Assembly: GCF_900103735.1 (NCBI RefSeq) | Contig: NZ_FMXE01000015.1 | Coordinates: forward strand, 1-64,000 | Reading direction: 5' to 3' | DNA length: 64,000 nt | Origin: Algoriphagus alkaliphilus | Lineage (GTDB): Bacteria; Bacteroidota; Bacteroidia; Cytophagales; Cyclobacteriaceae | Part shown: positions 35,091-45,663 of the stretch, piece by piece | How the letters are laid out: each line of letters opens with the position of its first letter | Numbering within the stretch: the stretch's first letter is position 1 | Notes under the pieces: model-generated | Seen by the model: only the letters and a program-made list of their open reading frames with translations | What the model was told of the DNA's origin: nothing | Database searches by the model: none | Made by a program: the position numbers and the translations under genes

Positions 35091-35891
35091 TTACTTTAAT
35101 TTCTGAATGGCTTCTTGGCCTTTTGCCTCCAGTGATTTGCGAAAAAGCTCTCCGATCATTGGCCATGCTCCAGCGATTTTTGCAAGGAAACCTCTAGACT
35201 CGGGAATACAGACCTGAACACGCGGATTTTCCATCAACTCCAATATAACACGAGTGATGTCCTCTGGTCTTAACACCTTTTTTGGGCCGCTGAATGATAA
35301 TTTAGATTCTTCGGGATAATCCAATTGCGTGGTAAGCATCGGGGTATCCACCAAATCAGGACAAACTACGGAAACAAAGATTCCAAAATCACGAAACTCC
35401 GCAGCCGCAGCCAATGAAAAGCCTCGTACGGCAAATTTGGAGGCGGTGTACAAACTCAAGCCTGAAACAGGAGCGATTCCAGCTAAAGAGGCAATATTAA
35501 TAATATGTCCAAACTCCTGAAATTTCATTTCTTTTCCGATGATCGAAGTATCCAGGATGGTTCCTTTAGTATTGACATCGAGATGAAAATCAATATCAGC
35601 CAAGGCATAATCAGCTACAAATCCCGGCCGAATAACTCCCACACAATTGATTAAATGTGAGATCGGCTGGCCCAAATTTTTAGCATGGTTAATGGCATGG
35701 TTCCAAGTTTCTGCTTTTGAAATATCCCCTGTCATAACATGGACTGCTGAACTCCCATTAAACTTTTTTTCAATCGCAGGTGTGCTCAAGTCAACCAAAA
35801 GCAACGTGAACCCCCTATCAAAAAGAGCTGCTGCCAGATGTAGACCAATGCCACTTCCGGCACCAGTAATCAAAATTAAATTTGGGTTCAT
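35091..35891 (-). CDS. SDR family oxidoreductase
   Basis: A 266-residue short-chain dehydrogenase with TGAGSGIG at 9-16, Ser135 (INIASLAG), Tyr148 and Lys152 (YTASK). Instead of NNAG it has NCVG at 82-85, a mild variant. The C-terminal tail is longer than in the SDR at 7793-8491, with a hydrophobic stretch near residues 220-245. The substrate is unknown. It lies upstream of the BlaI operators in the same direction and may or may not share a transcript. Confidence 0.88.
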   Translation of the reverse strand: MNPNLILITGAGSGIGLHLAAALFDRGFTLLLVDLSTPAIEKKFNGSSAVHVMTGDISKAETWNHAINHAKNLGQPISHLINCVGVIRPGFVADYALADIDFHLDVNTKGTILDTSIIGKEMKFQEFGHIINIASLAGIAPVSGLSLYTASKFAVRGFSLAAAAEFRDFGIFVSVVCPDLVDTPMLTTQLDYPEESKLSFSGPKKVLRPEDITRVILELMENPRVQVCIPESRGFLAKIAGAWPMIGELFRKSLEAKGQEAIQKLK

Positions 35892-35998
35892 TGCTATCTA
35901 GGTAAGGTGAAGTCAATTTATTTTTTTCCTTTCATCGGAACTATCAAGTATGAATTTTAATTGTATATACATCTAATTTAAACGATTAACCAACTAGT

Positions 35999-37111
35999 AT
36001 GAAAAGTACCGATCAACCACTTTTACAGCCGATCAAAGTAGGCGATTTAACACTGAGAAATCGAGTCTGGATGGCTCCAATGACCAGAAGCAGGGCAGCC
36101 AACCCAGCGAAAAAGGTTTTTGAACTTCACGATGATTATTACAGACAGCGAGCCACGGCAGGCCTTATTATAACGGAAGGATCTCAAGTATCGCCTCAAG
36201 CAGTCGGGTATATCAATACTCCGGGAATTTATTCTGAAGCCCAAACCGAGGCTTGGAAGAGTGTCACAAAAGCGGTCCATGAGGAGGGTGGGCATATTTT
36301 CATTCAGCTTTGGCATGTAGGCAGGATGTCACACCCGGATTTTCATAATGGGGAATTACCGCTTTCAGCATCAGCTACCAATCCTCATTCAAAATCCTAC
36401 ACACCTGAAGGCTTCAAAGAAACAGTTGCTGCTAAGGCCATGACTTTAGCAGAAATCAAGCAGACAATTGCTGACTTCAAAAATGCGGCAAAAAATGCGA
36501 TGGAAGCTGGATTTGACGGAGTAGAAATTCATTCCTCCAACGGCTATTTGTTTCACCAATTTTTCAATGGCACCTCCAATCATCGGACCGATGAATATGG
36601 TGGAAGCATCGAAAACAGAGCCCGGATTCTATTTGAGGTGATTGAAGCGATCATAGAAGTGATGCCTGAAAAGAGAATTGGACTAAGACTGAATCCTTCC
36701 CTACACGGAGTGTTTGGTATGACTATGGATGAGGATACTATCCCGACTTTCGATTACATCATCAAAAAACTAAATGATTACAACCTAGCCTATCTGCATC
36801 TTTCTGAGCCATTCACCGACGTGAGCGAAGTCCCCTTTGCTGAGAAAAATATCGCCAAACGATATCGTCCGATATTTAAAGGAACTTTGGTCATCAACAG
36901 TGGATTCGATCAGGAAAGCGGAAACCGTGTGATAGAGGCTGGCGATGCGGATGCAGTTGCTTTTGGCAAACCATTTATTTCAAATCCAGATTTGCCAGAG
37001 CGATTTGCCGAAAACGCAAGCCTTGCTGAATGGGATCAGCGCACATTTTATACAGTTGGAGAAAAAGGCTTTACAGACTATCCAAGTCTCCAAGAGGCAA
37101 AAGTTGATTAA
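35999..37111 (+). CDS. Alkene reductase, old yellow enzyme family (NemA-like)
   Basis: A 370-residue FMN-dependent TIM-barrel enzyme. The N-terminal RVWMAPMTRSRA flavin-binding motif, QLWHVGRMSH, and EIHSSNGYLFHQFF (substrate-binding His/Asn pair) are visible, then DEYGGSIENRARILFEV. It reduces activated C=C bonds or nitro compounds with NADPH. Length matches the NemA/OYE class. A GC-rich hairpin terminator follows. Confidence 0.92.
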   Translation: MKSTDQPLLQPIKVGDLTLRNRVWMAPMTRSRAANPAKKVFELHDDYYRQRATAGLIITEGSQVSPQAVGYINTPGIYSEAQTEAWKSVTKAVHEEGGHIFIQLWHVGRMSHPDFHNGELPLSASATNPHSKSYTPEGFKETVAAKAMTLAEIKQTIADFKNAAKNAMEAGFDGVEIHSSNGYLFHQFFNGTSNHRTDEYGGSIENRARILFEVIEAIIEVMPEKRIGLRLNPSLHGVFGMTMDEDTIPTFDYIIKKLNDYNLAYLHLSEPFTDVSEVPFAEKNIAKRYRPIFKGTLVINSGFDQESGNRVIEAGDADAVAFGKPFISNPDLPERFAENASLAEWDQRTFYTVGEKGFTDYPSLQEAKVD

Positions 37112-37121
37112 TTCACCATTG

Positions 37122-37148
37122 GGGGCTGTCCGAAAACCAGCCCCTTTT
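37122..37148 (+). terminator. Terminator after the old yellow enzyme gene
   Basis: GGGGCTG (37122-37128) pairs with CAGCCCC (37138-37144), followed by TTTTAT. It lies 10 bp after the stop of the alkene reductase gene and just before the NRDE gene. Confidence 0.8.
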
Positions 37149-37163
37149 ATTTACCTTTAAAGT

Positions 37164-37928
37164 ATGTGTCTAGTAGCCATTTCCTGGAAAAATCATGATG
37201 AGTTTCCACTTGTCATCAGTGCCAACCGGGATGAATTTTTTGACCGACCAACTGCTGAACTTCATTCTTGGAATAGTGGATTGATCGCAGGCAAAGATCT
37301 CCGTGGGGGAGGAACTTGGATGGGTTTTCATCCCAACGGGAAATGGTCTCTTTTGACGAATTACAGGGATTTCTCCAAACCTAAGAAAGGGGAAGTAAGC
37401 AGGGGTAAGCTTGTGGAAACTTATCTTGAGGGAAACTTGGAGCCCGAAACTTACCTCAGGGAAGTTTTCAAAGAAAAAGACCGATACGAAGGCTTTAATT
37501 TGCTGGTTGGAGATAGCGAAAAGCTATTTTATCTCAGCAATTACGCTGAAGATATTCAGGAAATTCAACCCGGGATTCATGGATTAAGCAATGGCTTGAT
37601 CAATGATCCCTGGCCAAAAGTAGACTTAGCCAAAAGTCAATTGGCAAGGGTTCTTTCAACCGAAATCTCCGCCGAATATCTACTCCAAATCCTGAAATCC
37701 GATGAAACTTACTCGATTGAAACCTTGCCTAACACAGGAGTTCCTGAACAGATGGAAGTTGGACTTTCTTCACAATTGATCCGAATCCAGCCTAATTACG
37801 GTACAGTTTCAGCCACAGCCGTTTTAAAAAATTGGCGCGGTGAAACAAAAATCACGGAACGAACTTTTAATTGGAATCCTTCTATATTTTCAGATCGACA
37901 TATCAGCTTTACGACTACTACAAAGTAA
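37164..37928 (+). CDS. NRDE family protein (TANGO2-like)
   Basis: A 254-residue protein starting MCLVAISW with the family's name motif in SANRDEFFDRPT near residue 22, then GGGTWMGFHPNGKW. Cys2 would become the N-terminal nucleophile after Met removal, as in Ntn-type hydrolases, but activity is not established for this family. Relatives of TANGO2 have been linked to haem handling in animals; the bacterial role is unclear. The gene is 6 bp before the YpdA-like gene, so the two are probably co-transcribed. Confidence 0.88.
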   Translation: MCLVAISWKNHDEFPLVISANRDEFFDRPTAELHSWNSGLIAGKDLRGGGTWMGFHPNGKWSLLTNYRDFSKPKKGEVSRGKLVETYLEGNLEPETYLREVFKEKDRYEGFNLLVGDSEKLFYLSNYAEDIQEIQPGIHGLSNGLINDPWPKVDLAKSQLARVLSTEISAEYLLQILKSDETYSIETLPNTGVPEQMEVGLSSQLIRIQPNYGTVSATAVLKNWRGETKITERTFNWNPSIFSDRHISFTTTTK

Positions 37929-37934
37929 AATATT

Positions 37935-38909
37935 ATGGAAAAGTTACTTGACTTGATCATCATCGGCGGCGGTCCAATAGGCCTTGCTTGCGGTATTGAG
38001 GCTCAAAAGGCTGGTTTGGATTATCTGATTTTGGAAAAGGGAGCTTTGACTAATTCGATTTACAACTATCCAGTCAACATGACTTTTTTCTCCACTTCAG
38101 ATCGATTGGAGATGGCCGATATTCCATTCATGTCGGTAGGTGTAAAACCTACCCGAACGGAAGCTTTGGAATATTACAGAAGGATTTTCTTTCATTTCAA
38201 ACTCAAGGTAAACTTATACGAGGCAGTTCAAACCTTATACAAACAAGATGATGTTTTCCATGTCAGCACTTCCAAAGGGGAATATGATTCGAAAAAGCTC
38301 GTATTGGCAACGGGGTTTTATGATTTGCCAAACCTGATGAACATTCCCGGAGAAGACCTTCCAAAGGTACTTCACTATTACAAAGAGCCTTGGCCTTTTA
38401 TCAATCAAAAGGTATTGGTCGTAGGTGGGGCAAATTCTGCTGTAGATGCGGCCTTGGAAACCTGGAGAAAAGGTGCCGAAGTCAGTATGGTGTTGCTAGG
38501 AGATGAGGTGGACGAAAATGTAAAGTATTGGGTTCGCCCGGATATTCTGAATAGGATAAAAGAGGGATCTATCAAGGCGTTTACACGATCCAAAGTCAAG
38601 GAAATACGCCTGCACGAAGTCGTCATAGAAAGCCCTGAGGGTGAAGTCACCTTAGAAAATGACTGGGTGTTGGCAATGACAGGCTACAAACCTAATTTTT
38701 CGCTTCTCGATCAATTGGGCGTTGAAATGAGTCTGGACGAAAAACGACAACCCTGCTACGATCAGACCAATCAAGAGTCCAATGTTCCGGGTGTTTATTT
38801 GGCAGGAGTTGTTTGTGGCGGATTGAACACACGGGAATTTTTTATCGAAAACAGTATCGTCCACGCAGCATCTATCCTAAAAGACATCAAAGCCAAAATG
38901 GAAAAGTAA
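37935..38909 (+). CDS. ypdA: YpdA-family FAD/NAD(P)-binding reductase
   Basis: A 324-residue flavoprotein with an N-terminal FAD loop (IIGGGPIGLACGIEAQKAGL) and a second NADPH loop (VVGGANSAVDAALET) in the middle. There is no CxxC redox pair, unlike thioredoxin reductase, which fits YpdA, the putative bacillithiol-disulfide reductase. The YPVNMTFFSTSDRLEM region is typical. The symbol is given on family resemblance; the thiol cofactor used by this organism is not shown here. Confidence 0.85.
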   Translation: MEKLLDLIIIGGGPIGLACGIEAQKAGLDYLILEKGALTNSIYNYPVNMTFFSTSDRLEMADIPFMSVGVKPTRTEALEYYRRIFFHFKLKVNLYEAVQTLYKQDDVFHVSTSKGEYDSKKLVLATGFYDLPNLMNIPGEDLPKVLHYYKEPWPFINQKVLVVGGANSAVDAALETWRKGAEVSMVLLGDEVDENVKYWVRPDILNRIKEGSIKAFTRSKVKEIRLHEVVIESPEGEVTLENDWVLAMTGYKPNFSLLDQLGVEMSLDEKRQPCYDQTNQESNVPGVYLAGVVCGGLNTREFFIENSIVHAASILKDIKAKMEK

Positions 38910-38989
38910 AAAATATTGCAAAAAGGAGTATTAGAAATTGCAAATAGGAATTTTATTTGTAACTTTCTGGAGGTCATAATAATTTAGCA

Positions 38990-39457
38990 ATGAGCCAGAC
39001 TTGGAAGATTCGATTTTCGGCAGACAATCCTGAAGTAATTGAGACCGGGATTCGGCCCTATCATTTTTTTCAGGCTTCACCGGCTATAGTAAATGAAAGC
39101 AGAGTGCCTTATGGGGCAGTTTTGGATTTCCATGAGACGGGGCAGTTTTTTGACTATTTGGATTTCACCACCAGCGACATTGCGGAGGTGATGGAGGTAG
39201 ATCCAAGTACGCTTTTCCGCTGGAAAAAGGAAGACCGAAAGCTCAGTAAGTCACTCACCAAAAATCTATTAGAGATGGATCAGATTATAGCCAAGGGTAT
39301 TCGGATTTTCGGTACGGAGGAGTTGCTTTCCCAATGGCTTCACACTCCAAATACCGCACTGGGCGATCAAAAACCCGCTCATCTCCTCAAAAATCCCTAT
39401 CAGATTTCTTTGGTGGATCAGGCATTGGAGGCGATCTCATGGGGAAATATCCTATGA
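38990..39457 (+). CDS. Xre/MbcA/ParS-type antitoxin (DUF2384)
   Basis: A 155-residue protein. The middle has an Xre-like HTH (IAEVMEVDPSTLFRWKK). The C-terminal DUF2384 domain carries the toxin-binding pattern FGTEELLSQWLHTPN and ends in LVDQALEAISWGNIL. This is the antitoxin of a RES-Xre pair and probably represses its own operon. The toxin gene begins 1 bp after its stop, so translation is coupled. It lies in otherwise ordinary chromosomal DNA. Confidence 0.88.
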   Translation: MSQTWKIRFSADNPEVIETGIRPYHFFQASPAIVNESRVPYGAVLDFHETGQFFDYLDFTTSDIAEVMEVDPSTLFRWKKEDRKLSKSLTKNLLEMDQIIAKGIRIFGTEELLSQWLHTPNTALGDQKPAHLLKNPYQISLVDQALEAISWGNIL

Positions 39458-39458
39458 C

Positions 39459-39917
39459 ATGCGGTATTTTCGGCTGATCGAAAACTTACTGGGAAGAGAC
39501 AGTCTGGGTTACGGAATTGGACCGGGTCGATGGAATCAATTTGGCACCCCGATGATCTATGCCTGTGCGATGAGTTCGCTCAATTTCCTGGAATTGCTCA
39601 GCATCAAGGGACCGGTCGTGACCCAAAGCAAATGGAAATTAGTCATCATGGAAATGACTGGGGAAATCCCTGAATTGGATGCTGATTTTCTTCCGGCTGA
39701 CTGGAAAAACAGGCCGTATTCAAGATCCACGCAGGAGTTTGGTACAACCTGGGCAAAAGGAATGATATCTCCTTTGTTGAAAATCCCTTCAATTAGAATC
39801 CCTATTTCCAGTTATCCTCAAGAACATAATCTGCTAATCAATCCCTTTCATAAAGAATTTTCCAAAACTGTGAAGATCGTGGATGAATGGGACGTAAGTT
39901 TTGAGGTGAATGGATGA
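39459..39917 (+). CDS. RES-domain toxin (NAD+-degrading type)
   Basis: A 152-residue RES-domain protein. Motifs include GIGPGRWNQFGTPMIYA (the conserved Arg and Tyr), SLNFLELL with the conserved Glu, and a late Ser region before LLINPFH. Characterised RES toxins deplete NAD+ in the cell and are blocked by their Xre partner, encoded immediately upstream. All key positions that I can recognise are present, so it is probably functional. Confidence 0.88.
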   Translation: MRYFRLIENLLGRDSLGYGIGPGRWNQFGTPMIYACAMSSLNFLELLSIKGPVVTQSKWKLVIMEMTGEIPELDADFLPADWKNRPYSRSTQEFGTTWAKGMISPLLKIPSIRIPISSYPQEHNLLINPFHKEFSKTVKIVDEWDVSFEVNG

Positions 39918-39972
39918 AGGATAGGATTCGGATTTTTTCAGCAATTTCAAAAATAACCTACATTAAAATCCT

Positions 39973-40005
39973 AAAAGGCCAAATCCTAAATGGAATTGGC
40001 CTTTT
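39973..40005. terminator. Bidirectional terminator between RES toxin and guaB
   Basis: AAAAGGCCAA (39973-39982) pairs with TTGGCCTTTT (39996-40005). T runs follow on the plus strand and A-rich sequence precedes, so it can serve both converging genes. Confidence 0.8.
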
Positions 40006-40011
40006 TTTAAA

Positions 40012-41514
<1,503 letters not shown>

Positions 41515-41632
41515 CTATTTGCCCGTCAAAGTTACACACAAAAAGTAATGCCATCCCAGCCCAAAACAAAATTAATATTGAAAACCGAGGTAAATGTTAC
41601 TCTTTTTGAAAGAAGCTTTGGAAATCAATAAT

Positions 41633-42400
41633 TTAAAAGGGCCAAATTCCTTTTCCTTGAATTGCCAACCAAAGCGTGGCTGAGCTTAGTATAAAATAAA
41701 CGAAGCCTACTATTCCAGAGATTTTAGCGTGGTCTTTCCAGAAAAACCAAGCCAATAGCGGCAGAATTTGGAGGGCATGTAAACCCAGAAAGTGAAAAAC
41801 ACGCAAATCTCCGTAGGCTTTGGCCCAACCCAAAAGAAAAATACCATCCTGTCCGTCAGTGGCGCCAACGGTATGGCCCAGCCTTCCTGCCATCACAAAT
41901 CCTTCAAATCCTGCTATCAAGAATATAATCAGACCAATTCGGATTGCCAAGGCATAGCCTGATGGCAAATGACTCACTTTTCTGAAAAGGATGAAAAACC
42001 AAAGCACTACCAATGAATTCAACAGAATTGCTACACCCATCGTCTGAAAAATCATGATATCCCAAAATGAGCTGATGTTGAAGTGGGAAAGTTTGCCCTG
42101 TGCGGCCTGATAAGTAATCAAAGTCAACTCGATGACCATCAAAATAAAAATCCAAAGACTTATCTTTTTTACTTTCTCTGATTCATTCAAATGAGCCATC
42201 ATCCAAGCCATTGTCCAAAAAAAGATACCTACAGAAACGAAAAACTTCAATGGCTTTATCCAGACATTTACACCTTGTAGTACTCTCGGATCGACTAATG
42301 GAAAGAATACCAGCATCGCCGCCAGTAAAAAGCAAAACATTCCGGATTTTGCTAAAAAGGGGTTTCTTAGATTTAATTCAAGGTAAAAGGCTTTAAGCAT
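41633..42400 (-). CDS. Seven-span membrane protein of unknown function
   Basis: A 255-residue protein with about seven hydrophobic segments. Conserved-looking polar points inside the membrane part are GRLGHTVGATDG, LRVFHFLGLHALQILP and WIKPLKFFVS. The His residues set in helices could bind a metal or haem, but this is speculation. It overlaps the ABA4-like gene upstream by 8 bp, so both are made together. I do not recognise a named family. Confidence 0.75.
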   Translation of the reverse strand: MLKAFYLELNLRNPFLAKSGMFCFLLAAMLVFFPLVDPRVLQGVNVWIKPLKFFVSVGIFFWTMAWMMAHLNESEKVKKISLWIFILMVIELTLITYQAAQGKLSHFNISSFWDIMIFQTMGVAILLNSLVVLWFFILFRKVSHLPSGYALAIRIGLIIFLIAGFEGFVMAGRLGHTVGATDGQDGIFLLGWAKAYGDLRVFHFLGLHALQILPLLAWFFWKDHAKISGIVGFVYFILSSATLWLAIQGKGIWPF

Positions 42401-42830
42401 AGGGATCCTGAGGGAATTTTTTCAAATAAATCATTCGAATTAGGATGTAAAGCAGAAGACCCACGGGACCAAGCATGAATGTCAACAGTAAGCAGGGTAA
42501 AAGTATCCATCGGTTGATTCCCCTGATATCTGCATCATGACAAATCCACATGCCCACAAAAAGATCGAAAACGAGGTAATGAATCCAACCTGCAAGAACC
42601 GCCTCATCTTTAGTAAAGAGCAACTTGACATTTGCTAACGTATCAAATCCACCCCCTCCACCTCCCGACAATCCTTTTAGAATATAAAAAAGGTATACCA
42701 AGGCCATCGCCGTAAAAACAAACGAAAATAGCGTTCGGAAAACCCAACGCTTATGATAAAGCACAAACAGAAATATCCAGCAAATGAATGCCGTGGTATT
42801 GACAATTGAAAAAATCAGCTCCAGGTTCAT
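42393..42830 (-). CDS. ABA4-like (DUF4281) membrane protein
   Basis: A 145-residue protein with four membrane spans. The pattern AGWIHYLVFDLFVGMWICHD and the ending GPVGLLLYILIR match the ABA4-like family, named for a plant protein needed for neoxanthin formation. A Gly-rich loop (SGGGGGG) sits between spans two and three. A role in carotenoid chemistry is possible but not shown; no carotenoid genes are in the window. It overlaps the 255-residue membrane protein gene downstream. Confidence 0.65.
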   Translation of the reverse strand: MNLELIFSIVNTTAFICWIFLFVLYHKRWVFRTLFSFVFTAMALVYLFYILKGLSGGGGGGFDTLANVKLLFTKDEAVLAGWIHYLVFDLFVGMWICHDADIRGINRWILLPCLLLTFMLGPVGLLLYILIRMIYLKKFPQDPYA

Positions 42831-42893
42831 TTCAGTTTTTTTACTGAAATTAAAAACATGAAGCTGATTTTGAAACCATTATGGAAATAAACT

Positions 42894-44093
42894 TTAATCG
42901 GCAGTGGTTTTTTTCAGCAACCTTGCAATGTAAAATCCATCAAATCCGCTTTCCTGGGCCAATACTTTTTGATCTTCGATCAATTCAAAGTTCTTTCCTG
43001 CTTCGCTTTCTAAGAATTTCTTGACTTGAAGTTCGTTTTCCGAAGGGAGAATACTACAGGTAGCATAAACCATTTGACCTCCGGGTTTGAGCATTGACTG
43101 GTAACTTTGAAGGATCTCCTGTTGGGTTTCCCGCACTTTTTGGATGGAATCCATGCTTAGTTTCCACTTTGTATCGGGATTCCTTCTGAGTACTCCGAGC
43201 CCCGAGCAAGGAACATCAAGTAACAGTCTATCTGCTGATTCTTTTAGGCGCTTGATGGTCTTTGTACCTTCGATAGCTTTGGGTTCAATGATCGAGACCC
43301 CATCTCTTCGTGCCCGAAGTTTAGTTTGCTGAAGCTTCCAATCTTCCACATCCATGGCCAAGATTTTTCCTTTGTTTTCCATCAAGGCAGCCAAATGAAG
43401 TGCCTTCCCTCCGGCCCCTGCACAGGCATCAATCACCCTCATCCCCGGCTCCACGGCCAATGCCGCAGCTACCAATTGAGAACTCGCGTCTTGAACCTCA
43501 AAAAGTCCTTCCTTGAAGGCGGGGTGACGAAAAACGTTTTCTCTTTCCTCTAAAACCAAGGCATCAGGATATCCTTTGAGGATGTAAGTATTAATGCCAT
43601 CTGCGGCGAGTTGATTTTTGAGTCGCTCTCGTGTAGTTTTCAGCGTATTTACACGGAGTACTACTTCGGCTTCTTCATTTAGCGAATGGATTTCAGATTC
43701 CCATTTCTCTCCAAGCTCACTTTTTCCCAACTTATGGAGCCACTCCGGGATAGACTCCAGCATGGCAGGATCTTCGATTGACTCATATTTGCCCTTCAAC
43801 TTGTCTGGGTTGATTCTGGCAAATTCCTCCCATTCCGGCAGCTGATTTCCCTGCATCAGCCAATACGTGCCAAACAGATCCCAATAATCTTTGGAAGGGC
43901 TCAAATGACCAATCAGCCTCCACCAACGAACCATTTCGTAGGTAGTTTCGGCGATAAAAGAACGATCCCTGGCACCCCATTTTGGATTGGATTTGAGGGT
44001 TCGCTCGATGACTTTATCAGCGTATTGGCCTTCTTCGAAGATGGCTTGAAGTGCGGTATGTACGCCGCGGATGGTGTTGTTATGTAGCTTCAT
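42894..44093 (-). CDS. RsmB/NOP-family RNA cytosine methyltransferase
   Basis: A 399-residue SAM-dependent RNA m5C methyltransferase (start set at MKLHNN, 44093; a longer frame reaches 44114). SAM motif VIDACAGAGGKALHLAALM, LLLDVPCSGLGVLRRNPD (the PC catalytic motif) and VYATCSILPSENE (the second Cys, TC motif) are all present, so both catalytic cysteines are there. The N-terminal region resembles the NusB-like RNA-binding part of RsmB. The target is probably rRNA. Divergent from prmC. Confidence 0.9.
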   Translation of the reverse strand: MKLHNNTIRGVHTALQAIFEEGQYADKVIERTLKSNPKWGARDRSFIAETTYEMVRWWRLIGHLSPSKDYWDLFGTYWLMQGNQLPEWEEFARINPDKLKGKYESIEDPAMLESIPEWLHKLGKSELGEKWESEIHSLNEEAEVVLRVNTLKTTRERLKNQLAADGINTYILKGYPDALVLEERENVFRHPAFKEGLFEVQDASSQLVAAALAVEPGMRVIDACAGAGGKALHLAALMENKGKILAMDVEDWKLQQTKLRARRDGVSIIEPKAIEGTKTIKRLKESADRLLLDVPCSGLGVLRRNPDTKWKLSMDSIQKVRETQQEILQSYQSMLKPGGQMVYATCSILPSENELQVKKFLESEAGKNFELIEDQKVLAQESGFDGFYIARLLKKTTAD

Positions 44094-44200
44094 GAAAGGA
44101 AATTCTCCCCACAAAGGTAAGGGGAAATGTCGAGGAATAGATTTCGATCAGAATGTCAGCTAATATTCAGACAAAACGATTCCCCTGATTACCTTTGAAA

Positions 44201-45043
44201 ATGTCACTTTCCTACCTACAACTTGTCAAAAATTTGTCAACTCAATTAAATCAGTATAATCCAATTGAAGCGGAAACTTTAGTGAATTGGCTCCTAGAGC
44301 ATCACCTGGGAATGAGGCGAGTTGACATAATGCGCTTTTTAGAAGAAAAGGATTTACCAGGACCTCTGAAAAATGATTTTGAGCGTCTTAAAGCCGGCGA
44401 ACCGATTCAGTATATTTTGGGACATGGACCTTTTTACGGACGGGAATTTAAGGTGAGTCCGGCTACTTTGATCCCAAGAAACGAAACCGAAGAGCTGGTT
44501 CACTTGATTATCAAAGAAAACCCCCGACCAAATCTTCGAATTCTGGATATCGGTACAGGATCAGGATGCATTCCGATTACATTGGCTTTGGAGATGCAGG
44601 AACCGGAAGTTTTTGGAGTGGATATTTCAGAGGAGGCCTTAGAGATTGCCACATTCAATGCGAAAAAACTGAAAGCAGATGTGACCCTCTCCAAATGTGA
44701 TATCTTACTAGAAACCCCAAAACCAACCGGGTTGGATATTTTGGTTAGTAATCCTCCCTACATCCCAATTGAAGAAAAAAAGTTAATGCATCAAAATGTG
44801 CTTGATTTTGAGCCGCATCTCGCGCTTTTTGTTTCAGATGGAGATCCTTTGATCTTTTACAAAAAGATAGCTGAAACAGGAATGAAACTCCTCAAACCAT
44901 TCGGGAAAATCTACTTTGAAATCAATGAGCGATACGGAAGAAATATTGCTGACCTTCTTTCTGAATCGGGATATGATAAAGTCAGAGTAATCCAGGATCT
45001 AAATGGAAAAGACAGAATGGTTTCAGGCCAGATTTCCAAATAA
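44201..45043 (+). CDS. prmC: Release factor glutamine methyltransferase PrmC
   Basis: A 280-residue SAM-dependent enzyme that methylates the Gln of the GGQ motif in peptide release factors. ILDIGTGSGCIPITLAL is the SAM loop, and SNPPYIP is the NPPY signature. The N-terminal helical domain for release factor binding is present. The start is set at ATG 44201; a TTG two codons earlier is possible. Confidence 0.93.
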   Translation: MSLSYLQLVKNLSTQLNQYNPIEAETLVNWLLEHHLGMRRVDIMRFLEEKDLPGPLKNDFERLKAGEPIQYILGHGPFYGREFKVSPATLIPRNETEELVHLIIKENPRPNLRILDIGTGSGCIPITLALEMQEPEVFGVDISEEALEIATFNAKKLKADVTLSKCDILLETPKPTGLDILVSNPPYIPIEEKKLMHQNVLDFEPHLALFVSDGDPLIFYKKIAETGMKLLKPFGKIYFEINERYGRNIADLLSESGYDKVRVIQDLNGKDRMVSGQISK

Positions 45044-45110
45044 TCCCTCGTATTCATTTGTTCCGTAAAAACGCTTTCACTGATTTCCAATTTAGCTTAG
45101 GTTTGTAGCA

Positions 45111-45527
45111 ATGAAACTTGAAAACATGAAAAACGCAGTTTTGAAAGATCTGGCATTGTTGGCTATTAGGATTGGCGCGGGTGCGATGATGCTCACCCAC
45201 GGAATCCCGAAAATTGGGCGATTTTTTGGTGAGGGACCAGTCAAATTCGCCGATCCCTTTGGTTTGGGACCAGAGATTTCCCTGGGAATGGCGATTTTTG
45301 CGGAGGTAATCTGCGCAGTTTTGGTAATGATAGGATTCAAGACCCGTCTTGCTACAATTCCTTTAATTCTTACAATGTTGACTGCTGCTTTTTATGCGCA
45401 TTGGAATGACCCATTTGGAAAGAAAGAACTCCCCTTACTTTATGTATGTGTCTTCTTGGGAATATTGGCATTTGGGGCGGGAAAGTTCGCTGTTGATAGT
45501 TTTTTGAAAAAGAAGAAACTATTCTGA
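45111..45527 (+). CDS. DoxX family membrane protein
   Basis: A 138-residue protein with four membrane spans. LLAIRIGAGAMMLTHGIPKIGRFF near the start is typical of DoxX, with the conserved HG pair, and PLLYVCVFLGILAFGAGKFAVD closes the last span. DoxX-like proteins have been linked to thiol or quinone redox stress responses; the exact activity here is unknown. Confidence 0.85.
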   Translation: MKLENMKNAVLKDLALLAIRIGAGAMMLTHGIPKIGRFFGEGPVKFADPFGLGPEISLGMAIFAEVICAVLVMIGFKTRLATIPLILTMLTAAFYAHWNDPFGKKELPLLYVCVFLGILAFGAGKFAVDSFLKKKKLF

Positions 45528-45580
45528 ATCTGGTTTCTTATCAGTTCCGTATATCTGTTTTAGTTAGATGGTAAAATTTA

Positions 45581-45606
45581 AAAAATACCCAGTACTGGGT
45601 ATTTTT
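45581..45606. promoter_or_regulatory. 26-bp perfect palindrome AAAAATACCC...GGGTATTTTT
   Basis: AAAAATACCC (45581-45590), AGTACT, GGGTATTTTT (45597-45606) form a perfect 26-bp palindrome 58 bp upstream of the gene at 45664. The same two arms with the same 6-bp spacer recur at 59862-59887 upstream of the broken RHS-type gene. The repeated position before genes suggests a regulator site, although a terminator for the doxX gene is also possible here. Confidence 0.6.
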
Positions 45607-45663
45607 AAGAAAACTTAGATAGCTACCTTAGTCTCAATAAAATTTCAAGGACCAACAGATTGG

